Assembly: GCA_016081115.2 (NCBI GenBank)
Contig: JABTTQ020002534.1
Span: 186,001-250,000, forward strand
Direction of reading: 5' to 3'
DNA: 64,000 nt
From: Rehmannia glutinosa
Lineage: Eukaryota; Streptophyta; Magnoliopsida; Lamiales; Orobanchaceae
Shown one piece after another: positions 23,301-32,536 of this stretch; the first letter of the stretch is position 1; every line of letters starts with the position of its first letter. The translations under genes and the position numbers were made by a program. The notes under the pieces were generated by a model. That model ran no database searches. It was not told the DNA's origin and worked only from the letters and a program-made list of their open reading frames with translations.

Positions 23301-25298
23301 CACCAACTTTCCATTTTTGCATTTTAAGTCCAAAGGTTGAAATTTAATCAATTATGCTCGAATTGTTCAGGTTATAAATCATTAAAAACATAGATTTAAA
23401 GATTCATACACATACATATCCTTCTCATACAAAATTTCATCAAATATAACAATAAAGTGTGCATGTATGCCCTATTTTTCAGTAAATCGCATTTTTGAGC
23501 AACACTTGAGAATTTTTCCAACTTGATACAAGAAAATAGAATGCAATACATAATATATATCTCAAGTGCTCAATAACAAAATACTACATGCATATTTTCA
23601 ATTTAAAACACCTAGAAGTTGAAAGGATTTTTCCACCCACCTTAAAGATCGGTTTGTTGGTGAAAATGGGATAAATCTCTCTCGATGAAGGAATGACTTA
23701 GGTCAGCCCCTAAGTCAAGGAATATCAAAAAAATATAGGAGTTATAAGATTGTGGTTAAAAATTTAGGGAAAAGAAGAAGATAGTGAGAAAATTGGAAAT
23801 ACTACACTTACCTTGTGTAGTGAGTAAAATGTGACTAGTAATGGCTTCCAAGTATAAGGTTTTGGTCACCCTTAATGTCAACCACCAAGGTCAGCCCCTA
23901 AAACTCCAAAAATGAAAATGGAGTGTAAAAATTTGGAAAATAGAAAAGAGAAAGAAAAAGTGTACTAAAAATTCCATTTCTTACCTTATAGTCCAACTTC
24001 TTCACAATTTTTCTTCAAGATGACTAGTCTCTTAACTTCTTCAAAGGTCTTCTAGGTATACCTCAAATTCAAAAATCAAACTTAAATTAGAAGGTGAAAG
24101 AGGTGAGCTAGAAGGTATAAGAATAGATTGAAGAAGAAAATTTCTTACCTTGTGTAGTGTATATGGTTCGAATTTTTGAAGAAAATGGGAGATGAATTCT
24201 TGAAGTTTTGGTTAAGTGTTAGTGAAGAAGATGAAGAATAGGTGGAGAGATGTAGGAGGATTTTTAGAGAGAGGTAAGACGAATTACAAGACTTAGAAGA
24301 AATTTGGTGTTGGTGAAATGAAATGGGAAGAATAAAAATTTTGTTTTGTTTTGATTAAATGATAAGTTAGAGTAATAATTGAGGGAATTAGGGAAGAAAG
24401 TAATATTTAGGTATCTTTATTAGGGACAATGGGCCAAAATGCTAAGCTTAGGGGAAATTTTTAATTTGGTCTTGTTTGACCAATTGGATGATTGAAATGG
24501 TGGGATTAATTTAAGATGTAGGTTTGAATTAATAGTGTATAAATACACAAGAGGAATACACAAGGTGTACATGTACAAGAGTTGGGAGATATTTCTACAC
24601 CAAAAAAATACACCAATGCCGTCCCCTTAAGGGTATTTTGGTAATTCCATATATATTTTGTTTTTCAAAATTGATGATAATAGATGAATAAATATCAATC
24701 TCCAAAATAATTAGTGATTTCTTTGATCACTTATAAGTCTCATGATCACTTAATCTAAATCGAATTCTTAATTCTATAAATTATAATCCCTAAAATAAAT
24801 AGTCTCTTAAAATTCTAAGGTGACTAATAATACACCAATAATAATAATGATGATCAACCAAGTGATCATAAATGCGAATTAAAATTAATAAATGATTATG
24901 ATCACAAATAGAAATTAAAAGAATTAAATGCAAAATATATTTATCATTAATATCTACCCGTCAAAGCGACGCGGTAAAATAGTCAAATTAATACAAAGAC
25001 AATACGAAACAAGTACATGATCGAATAAAAATCGGAGCTTCACAGCTCGTGCTCAGTTTTAGATTTTTTTAGTGTGTTACAGTCTCCATTAAGGAGTGCT
25101 CAAGTCTCCCGGCGTGGAGTGGTTTAGTTTGGGGGTGTGTAGTTTTTTAAGTCCGTGTTGTGGAACCTGAATTGGTCTTACCAATTCCCCGCTTGGCTTG
25201 TAGTTAGTCATGTCGGCTCATAGCCCGTTGGCTACGATTGTAGTTGTAATTTTAGTTTTTGAGTTGTTCTAATAAAATACTATCGTTCGAAAAAAAAA
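20388..25298 (+). mobile_element. Poly(A)-ended retroposon inside the left C LTR, split by the solo LTR
   Basis: Flanked by 17-bp direct repeats ACAGCAAACTCATCCCC (20371-20387 and ~25299-25316). It ends with AATAAAATACTATCGTTCG followed by a run of A. The start has a leader-like AAACCCTAGCC patch. The 3' part (TTAGTCATGTCGGCTC, then AATAAAATA) resembles plant L1-type LINE 3' UTRs. No ORF1/ORF2 domain remains, so it is a non-autonomous or internally deleted LINE, or a retrocopied transcript. About 0.87 kb without the nested solo LTR. Confidence 0.75.
21005..25044 (-). mobile_element. Element E: 4,040-bp solo LTR of a chromovirus (same family as D)
   Basis: The ends TGCCACACCC and GCTTCACA are flanked by GCTCG at 21000-21004 and 25045-25049. 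The empty site is preserved in the right C LTR (TGGTTGCTCGTGCTCGG near 34275), which confirms the borders. It is homologous on the opposite strand to D (1871-5572 plus 37630-38153). No coding region, primer site or polypurine tract is present. Ectopic recombination between two LTRs of a full element is the usual origin of such a solo LTR. Confidence 0.92.
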
Positions 25299-26226
25299 AA
25301 CAGCAAACTCATCCCCCCCAATTTACTTTCTTCCTTTTTCTTACTCTACTCCTACTTTTTCTTGCTCCCAGACCTATCATCATCATCTTTCACTTTTTTT
25401 TTTACTAAATCCTCAAGCCACCCGTCACTCTATCTCACTCGGCAGTACAGCCCATGAAGGCCGCAGCTTCACTTTCCAACGTGATGGGTTTTTCGGCGGA
25501 GTTTTGGGTTCGAAGGTTCCAGCAAAAATCGAGGCTGGGCTGGGGTGAGGTGTTCGATGGGTTTCGGTGTTCGATTATCCGGTCGATGAATTTCATGGGT
25601 GGTGGCTCGATTCCGGGCTGGTTTGAAGATTTTTCGGTGAAATTGAGGCTGAAACTCGGTCTGGTGTTTAGCGGCGGTGGTTCGGACTGAGCCGCGGTTT
25701 TTCTCTGGTTTTAAAAATTTGATTTCGTTTTTCGGTGGATTTGTGGGTTTTGGATTTCCAGCAAGGATGAGTTATGGAGGTGATTCGGTTTCAGCCGTGT
25801 TTCATAAGATGAAATAGAAAAAAAAAGGGCTTTACCTTGACTGGGAATTACTAACAGTACGCGTAAAAAAAATTAATAGGAGGTGACTAATGTTTTTATA
25901 GGACTGATTAGGTTTAGGGTTGTTAGTGTTTTTAATCTCATAGGATTCTCATAAATCGGGTAGGATATATCGAGATTTGATATATTTGGAAGTTTAAAAT
26001 TGTGTGTATCTTGATATTCTAGAATACTACTGGAATTGGACATTTTAATGGGCTAAGATAAGTTTGGGCTTAAAATAATTTGGGCTTGGGTAATAATCAT
26101 TTGATTGGATAATTGGGCTTGGATTTATAAAAATAATAAATTAGCCCCTAATAAAAAATAGACTAACTAAATATCTAAAATCTCATAATTCTTAATAAAA
26201 GCCCAAAATAAAATTAAGGTATTACA

Positions 26227-26270
26227 TACTATCCCCTTAAAAATAATTTCGTCCTCGAAATTAAACGTAC
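26227..26270 (-). other. Element C polypurine tract and 3' end of pol
   Basis: On the - strand GAGGACGAAATTATTTTTAA is followed by GGGGATAG and the LTR start TGTAATACC. It primes plus-strand DNA synthesis. Confidence 0.8.
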
Positions 26271-27840
26271 CTAACAAAGATTGAACCTCTGGATGTGATG
26301 CTAAAATATCCTCCTTACGTTCCTAAGTAGCCTCTTCTTGGCTATGTCCGCTCCATTGCACTTTGATTAACTCGTCGTCTCGATTTCTTAACTTGTGCAC
26401 CTTTCTATCTAGTACTGCCACTGGTTTCTCCTCGTATGACAACTGCTTATCCAATTCTATGGTCTCATAGTTAACAACATGACTTGGATCTGGCATGTAC
26501 CTCCGTAACATAGATACGTGAAAAACATTATGTATTCCCGACATTGCTGGCGGAAAGGCCAATCTATACGCTACTCTTCCAACTCGCTCCAAAATCTCGT
26601 ACGGCCCAACATATCTCGGATTGAGTTTCCCTCTCTTACCAAATCTATAAATTCCCTTCGTCGGCGATACTCTCAGAAAAACTTTCTCGCCCACAACAAA
26701 TTGTAACTCTTTCCTTTTTGGATCGGCATAAGACTTCTGTCGATCATGCGCCACCTTGATTCTTTCTCTTATCTTCTCTACGGCTTCAACTGTTCGTTTG
26801 ACAATGTTCGGACCCAAAACTTTCTTCTCTCCAACTTCATCCCAATGAATTGGTGATCTACACTTCCTCCCGTATAACGCCTCATATGGTGTCATCCCAA
26901 TAGTTGACTGATAACTGTTATTATAAGCAAATTCAATTAGTGGCAAATGTCGTTCCCAACCTCCTCCAAAGTCCAACATGCAAGCTCTAAGCATGTCCTC
27001 TAGCGTCTGTATCGTCCTCTCAGATTGTCCATATGTTGGGGATGAAACGATGTATTGAATTGTAATCTCGTCCACATTGCTCTTTGCAATCCCTTCCAAA
27101 AATTTGAAGTAAACCTTGTGTCTCTGTCAGACACAATCGAAACTGGCACCCCGTGTAGCTTCATGATCTCCTCAATGTATAATTGAGCCAATTGTTCCAT
27201 CTTTGAAAGTCATCTTCTTAACCGGCAGAAAGTGTGCAGTCTTCGTCAATCTGTCCACGATAACCCATATAGCTTCGTTTCCTCTGTTCGACCTCGGTAA
27301 ACCAGTCACAAAATCCATTGTAACATGTTCCCACTTCCACTCCGGGACCTCAAGTGGTTGTAGCAACCCCGATGGTCATTGGTGTTCGGCTTTAATTTGT
27401 TAACAAGTCAAACACATCTCCACGAACGATGCAATAGAGCCCTTCATGTTTCTCCACCAGAAAGTGTTTCTCAAGTCACGATACATCTTTGTACCTCCCG
27501 AATGCACCGTGTAAGGTGTACAATGAGACTCTTCTAAGATCTCCCTTCTTAGGTTCTCGTCTTTTGGTACACAGACTCTCCTTTCATAAGTAAGTGTGAC
27601 GTCCGGTGCTTCAAACAAAACCTCTAATGTTTGTAGCTAAAGCTCGCTCCCTCATTTTGCACAAAAACTTATCCTTCGTTTGTGCATCCTTGATCCGATT
27701 TCTCAAAGTCGGCTTTGCCACCATAGCCAGATATGATGGCTTTGGTGTTGGTACTACCGCATCAATTCTCATGTTGACGAAATCCTTGACCAATTGCTCT
27801 TGCTCGTGATCATGATCTCGTCGTTCACAAATCGTCCTTC
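26271..27840 (-). pseudogene. Element C integrase with C-terminal chromodomain, broken
   Basis: The integrase joins cDNA to chromatin, and the chromodomain is thought to guide it to marked histones. Visible on the - strand: HHCC zinc region (HCTPYTVHSGGTKMYRDL, then CLTC; 27618-27400); core part with WEHVTMDFVTGLPRSNRG (27366-27172); VPVSIVSDRDTRFTSNFW (27200-27000); and the catalytic Glu in GQSERTIQTLEDMLR. The GPYEILERVGRVAYRL block and the chromodomain (EEKPVAVLDRKVHKLRNRDD, then VQWSGHSQEEAT) lie in 27099-26323. There are stops at 27400-27402, 27376-27378 and 26323-26325, and frame changes near 27190 and 27030. Confidence 0.88.
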
Positions 27841-27844
27841 CAAC

Positions 27845-29392
27845 TCAAGGCATCGCCACCACATTGGCTTTGCCGGGTGTTAGTGGATAGCAGTCATAAT
27901 CTTTGACTAACTCCAACCATCTTCGTTGCCTCATGTTCAATTCTTTCAGCGTGAAGAAGTACTTGAGACTCTTGTGATCCGTATAGATATCACATTTTCC
28001 TTTGTACAGGTAATGACGCCATATCTTCAGGGCGTGTACTACGGCTGCTAACTCCAAGTCATGCGTGGGATAGTTAAGCTTATGTTGTTTCAATTGTCTC
28101 GAGGCATAAGCTATCACTTTCCCCTGTTGCATGAGTACACATCCGAGACCTTGTTTTGACGCATCACTATAAATAACGAACCCTTCCGATCTATTAGGTA
28201 TCGTCAAAACCAGTGCGGTAACCAATCTCTGTTTCAACTCTTGGAAACTGGTTTCGCATTTCCCAGTCCACTGGAATTTCTCTCCCTTTCTCGTCAGTCA
28301 GGTCATTGGTCCATCAATCTTGGTAAAACCCTCAATGAACTGTCTGTAATATCCAGCAAGTCCTAAGAAATTGCGCACCTCACTTACGGTCGATAGCGCT
28401 TTCCATTCATTTATGGCCTCCACTTTGGCTGGATCCACTTCAACACCTAGGGCGGTGACTACATGACCCAAGAACACCACTCGTTCCAGCCAAAACTCAC
28501 ACTTCTTGAACTTCGCATAAAGTCTCTCCTTGCGAAGTGTCTCCAGCACGATCCTCAAATGCTCTTCGTGTTGTTGTTTATCCTTTGAATAGATCAAGAT
28601 ATCATCGATGAACAAAATGACAAATTGATCTAGGTAAGGATGAAACACTCTATTCATCAAGTCCATAAAGACCGTTGGTGCGTTGCTTAACCCAAATGGC
28701 ATCAGAGTAAACTCGTAATGTCCATAACGGGTCCTAAATGCTCTTTTGGGTATATCCGCTTCTTTGATCTTCAGCTGGTAATACCCTGATCTTAGATCAA
28801 TCTTCGAGAAAACTCCAGCTCCTCTTAATTGATCAAACAGATTCTCAATGTGGGGTAAGGGGTATTTGTTCTTGATGGTGAGGTTGTTCAACACTCGATA
28901 GTCGATACACATCCTCATCGTACCGTCCTTCTTCTTAACAAACAACACAGGAGCTCCCCAAGGGGACACGCTCGGTCTCACATAACCCTTATCCAACAAC
29001 TCTTGTAATTGCACCTTTAGTTTTTGCAACTCTTTAGGTGCCATTCTGTAAGGTGCCTTTGACGTTGGTGCTGCTCCCGGCACCAGGTCAATCGTGAACT
29101 CCAATTGTCGGTCTGGTGGCATTCCAGGTAAATCCTCTGGAAAAACATTAGGGTACTCTCGGACGATCGGGATATCAGCAATTATTCTCTCTTCAGTTGG
29201 GGTAACCATTACATTCACCAAGAATGCTTGGCATTCTCCTTTCCTTAGAATCTTCACGGCTTTCAGTGCTGATATAACTCGTGGCGAAACACCCGACCTA
29301 GTCCCATGGAAAGTGAACTTCTCTTTTCCTGCATATGGAAATCTATTTCCCTCTCGTGACATCGGATGTTTGTGCGGTTCTGACTTAACCAA
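27845..29392 (-). pseudogene. Element C reverse transcriptase and RNase H
   Basis: The ORF 29392-28298 (364 codons) carries RT blocks RMCIDYRVLNNLTIKNKYPL, KIDLRSGYYQLKIKEADIP, YEFTLMPFGLSNAPTVFMDL and the catalytic box FIDDILIYSKDK. A stop at 28298-28300 separates it from RNase H (28237-27845), with VIYSDASKQGLGCVLMQQ, HDLELAAVVHALKIWRHYL and YTDHKSLKYFFT. Catalytic residues are kept. The stop is one transition away from a sense codon expected in the family. Confidence 0.9.
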
Positions 29393-29399
29393 TCCATTC

Positions 29400-29770
29400 C
29401 TAGGATTACGTCAAAGTCCTTCATCTTTATAACGTATGGGTTCGCTTCTAGAGTTCTCCCCTCTATGTTCAGTTGTACCCCGCTTACTCTATGATCAGCC
29501 ACTATAGTTTTACCCGATGGTATGCTAACCCCAAAGGTTCCACAGACTCACATATCACATTATTTAATCCCTCAATGAATTTTGCAGATATGAAAGAATG
29601 TGTAGCACCGGTATCAAAAAGTACAAGAGCAGCTACATTAAAAACTCGTAACATGCCTGTCATTGTCTCAGGCTCCTCTTGTGCATCCTGTTCGGTCATG
29701 GCATACATTCTGGGTTTCCCTCCTGTGGGCCTCTGTTCCTCTCTGCACTGATTGGGATATTTCTTACAGT
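29400..29770 (-). pseudogene. Element C aspartic protease
   Basis: The ORF 29708-29502 contains ALVLFDTGATHSFISAKF, the retropepsin active-site motif. The following frame (29502-29263) has the linker DFDVILGMDWLSQNRTNIRC, diagnostic of plant chromovirus protease-RT linkers. Polyprotein maturation is the expected role. A frame change lies near 29502. Confidence 0.85.
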
Positions 29771-30679
29771 CCCAACCCTGATGCCCTGGCTGATGGCATC
29801 AGTAACAAACATCTTTTCCCAGCAGGCACTCACCATAATGATATTTCCCGCAATTCTGGCATTGTGGCCTCGTCTGCTGACCCTGCTGATTAGGAGAACC
29901 ACCAACCTTTTGTTGTTTATTGTTATTAACAAACTTCCCAGTGTTTGGACCCTCCCATTTCCTTTTGGGAGCCTCAAAAGCCTTTTTACTACCTCCTTCC
30001 AATCTCATATTGGAGGCAACTGTTCGAGCTCCTTCCACAACTGCAGAATACGATGTGTTCCCCAGTATGCTCACTACCCCACCCAACTCAGGGCGTAAAC
30101 CAGACACAAATCTCTTAGCCTTCTTACCGTCTGTGTCCGTCAAGTGAATAGCATATCTCGCTAACTGGTTGAACTTTCGCTCACACTCGAGCACCATCAT
30201 TGTCCCTTGTTGTAGGTTTAGGAATTCTCTTTCCTTCTTATCTCTGTAGGACTTCGGGAAAAACTGTTGCATGACTAATTCCTTGAAACCAGTCCATTGC
30301 ATATCAGCTCGTTGCTAGTCAGTGATGGTTCGTCGGTGTGAATCCCACCAATGCCAGCATCTTGTTTGAGCTGATAAATCGCACATGACACCCTTTGTGC
30401 ATCAGTGCACTCGATCAATTCAAATATGCCCTCCAATTCTGCTATCCATTTTTCCACGGTGTGCGGCTCTTCTTGTCCCGTGAGAGTCGGAGGTCTATAC
30501 CGGCGAAATTGTTCCACCACATGTGAAGTGTTATTTGTGGGAGCCGGCTGGTTCTATAGGTTCAAGGCACCCCCTTGAGTTAGACCCTCAACGACTGTGG
30601 CTAGGCGCGCCACTACGTCTCCCAAATTTTCTAGTGTTGAATTTGTGGCAGTCCCGGTTCTAGGAGCTCTAGGATTCAT
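29771..30679 (-). pseudogene. Element C gag with two zinc knuckles, broken
   Basis: The likely start is the ATG at 30679-30677 (MNPRAPRTGTATNSTLENLG). A stop lies at 30554-30556. The frame continues with VVEQFRRYRPPTLTGQEEP and KWIAELEGIFELIECTDAQR, a frame change near 30345 and another stop at 30315-30317. The ORF 30302-29799 has FKELVMQQFFPKSYRDKKER, EFLNLQQGTMMVLECERKFN, then a nucleocapsid knuckle CQNCGKYHYGEC. A second CCHC knuckle (CHQPGHQGWDC) follows a stop at 29799-29801. Gag forms the particle and binds RNA. Confidence 0.88.
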
Positions 30680-30960
30680 CCTATAATCATGAATATAAAA
30701 TTAAGTCAATCTCCAATTGGAATATTTTTAAGCTCAATATATATATAAGAAAATTAAACCATAAACGATAACAAGTACTCAATGCAATTTTTAAAAAAAA
30801 GTGATCATTCATTAATCTTAATTTTTTTTATTACATCGAATTCAACGATTAAAGAAACAACTGCTAGTTTGAAAAATTAAAGACATAGACTAAAATACTA
30901 ATGAAAAGGAAAATATAAAATCCAAACATTGTCTACGAAAATAAATAAAATAAAAGTTGG
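30680..30960 (-). other. Element C spacer between the upstream ORF and gag
   Basis: AT-rich DNA of about 280 bp. No ORF or motif was recognised. It separates the upstream ORF stop from the gag start. Confidence 0.6.
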
Positions 30961-31410
30961 CTAATCAACATCTTCTTCTAGGTCTTCATCATCACTAGAA
31001 TCAGGTGGAGGGGCATCATCGTGTATGTCTTGCTCTTCGGGCCAGAAGTCAGAAATGTCCATTGTGAGTTGTACATGGTTCAACCACCACTGTCGGAAAA
31101 CCGAAACGAAATTCTCATAGCTAACCCGCGACTGAACTCCCTGGACATCATCTACCATTTGATTGTATATCTCTCTTGCTCTTCGCAGGGGTAACTCCGA
31201 TAAGGTGTTAATAAACCTAAGTATGCCTTGTCGATCAGATACCGAGTGACTGGCATATCTAGCCTCTACCCATAATCCAAACATTGCATTAAGATACGCC
31301 CCAAGGTTATGGTTAGGTTCCCATTGGTATTGTTCATATCTCTCTATCCTTGCTCTCTTATTAATGCTAACAATATCGAACTTCCGTGCTGTATACCTTC
31401 TACGAGCCAT
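30961..31410 (-). CDS. Intact 149-aa ORF upstream of gag in element C, function unknown
   Basis: An uninterrupted ORF lies between the primer site (31851-31863) and gag (30679). The N-terminus is basic (MARRRYTARKFDIVSINKRA), followed by an aromatic-rich part (YEQYQWEPNHNLGAYLNAMF), a mixed central region (FVSVFRQWWLNHVQLTMDIS) and a strongly acidic tail (DSSDDEDLEEDVD). There is no signal peptide or membrane segment. It is the only undamaged frame in an element whose gag-pol has many stops and frameshifts. I do not recognise the family. It could be an accessory retrotransposon protein or captured coding sequence. Extra ORFs upstream of gag are known in Ogre/Tat elements but are not usual in chromoviruses. 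Confidence 0.6.
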   Translation of the reverse strand: MARRRYTARKFDIVSINKRARIERYEQYQWEPNHNLGAYLNAMFGLWVEARYASHSVSDRQGILRFINTLSELPLRRAREIYNQMVDDVQGVQSRVSYENFVSVFRQWWLNHVQLTMDISDFWPEEQDIHDDAPPPDSSDDEDLEEDVD

Positions 31411-31850
31411 CTATAATGCATAAAAATAATTAAATCCTCTAAGTTCTTTCTATTGTCCATAAAGTTCACAATTAACATAATACCTCAGTTCAATGGCGTT
31501 CTATCGTGCTATGCATCCAAGAAAACTTAGCATATTTATTTCATTTTCCCTTTGCAATAGGAATTGTAAAATTCATTACAACGGTATTAAAACACTTTAG
31601 CAATGGCATTTGACAATAGCAAAGAGTAGCATTAGCAATAGAAGAATAACAATAAGCGATGGCGTAGCGCGAGAAAATGAAATCCTTTCAAAAAAAAATT
31701 CGTACCTTGGCCGGAGTTGGCGTGGCACAGCGGTGGTGGATACGTAGACTCTTTTCGTTTATTAAAAAAAAATCTAATTCATTTATCAGAGTACACACAC
31801 AAAAATTACACGTATTTATTTTTTTGCAAGTCTAGAGAAAGGTAGACCAC
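31411..31850 (-). other. Element C 5' untranslated leader
   Basis: Non-coding stretch between the primer site and the upstream ORF. A CTACGTATCCACCACCGC patch lies near 31730. No gene or RNA structure was recognised. Confidence 0.5.
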
Positions 31851-31863
31851 GCTCACGATACCA
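31851..31863 (-). other. Element C primer-binding site (initiator tRNA-Met type)
   Basis: On the - strand TGGTATCGTGAGC follows the LTR end TTACA after two bases. It resembles the TGGTATCAGAGC primer site used by most plant Ty3/gypsy elements. It fixes the LTR boundary at 31866, not at 32537. Confidence 0.75.
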
Positions 31864-31865
31864 CC

Positions 31866-31957
31866 TGTAACGCCCTAGAATTTCTTTAATAAAATAAACG
31901 AGCATAATCCTAATTTTAACGATAAAAAGGGGCATGGATAATTTAAAAATAAAATTA
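31866..31957 (-). mobile_element. Detached inner end of the element C 5' LTR
   Basis: TGTAACGCCCTAGAATTTCT and the next ~72 bases match the start of the LTR at 32537 and 19269. The LTR then breaks off at 31957, where gag sequence of element A begins. The primer site is attached to this piece, so it is the true inner LTR end. Confidence 0.85.
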
Positions 31958-32536
31958 AAGCGTGCGGCTAGCGTAACTACCGTGTCCGCATTGTATACAC
32001 CTTTGTCTGTTGGTTTTACCTCGCATTTGCCATTGATAGCCATTCATAGCCCTTCCCTCTATTAGATCTTGGGCGGCTTCTGGTGTTTTATTGTTCAAAG
32101 TTTCCCCAGCCGCCGCATCAATCATTTGCCTCGTTGATGAGAGTAGCCCATTGTATAACGTTTGGACTTGCATCCAGATGGAAGACCATGATGTGGGCAT
32201 TTCCGCAACAATTCTTTGAATCTTTCCCAAGTGTCCTACAAGGTCTTATCGTCTTCTTGAGTGAATGAAGAGATTTCATTCCTCAATCATGCGGTTTTGG
32301 CCGGTGGAAAATACTTCAAAAGGAACTTTTCAGCCACAATGCTCCATGTTGTGATTGTTCCCTTTGGTAAAGTATTTAGCCACTGTTTAGCCCGTCCCCG
32401 AAGAGTAAATGGGAATAGGCGCAGACGGATGGCATCATCAGAGACTCCATTGATTTTAAAGGTATCGCAAATTTCGAGAAAATTTGCGATATGGTTATTT
32501 GGATCTTCGTCAGGAGTAAGTTTAACCGAACAAACT
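31958..32536 (-). pseudogene. Second copy of Athila gag segment inside the C 5' LTR
   Basis: About 580 bp closely resemble 18683-19268 (element A gag next to the left C border). Shared blocks on the - strand are QTLYNGLLSSTRQMIDAAAG, AAQDLIEGRAMNGYQW and INGVSDD-type codons. It ends in the same AAACT|TGT junction with the C LTR as the left border does. Differences such as a shortened block near 32010 and changed bases near 32515 show the two copies are not freshly identical. Confidence 0.85.

Larger units (their letters stand above)
19269..26226 (-). mobile_element. Element C 3' LTR (left), carrying a retroposon and a solo LTR
   Basis: Without the nested solo LTR (21005-25044 plus one 5-bp duplication) it is about 2.9 kb, matching the right LTR (32537-35480, 2,944 bp) nearly base for base. 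It includes a pyrimidine-rich tract (20225-20300) and the retroposon described separately. Confidence 0.9.

Noticed and set aside
29094..29432. + strand frames opposite element C pol
   Set aside because: Shadows of the conserved - strand RT/protease frames.
31958..32536. Independent Athila element inside element C
   Set aside because: Only a 0.58-kb gag piece is present, ending exactly at the C left-junction sequence, so duplication of that junction explains it better.
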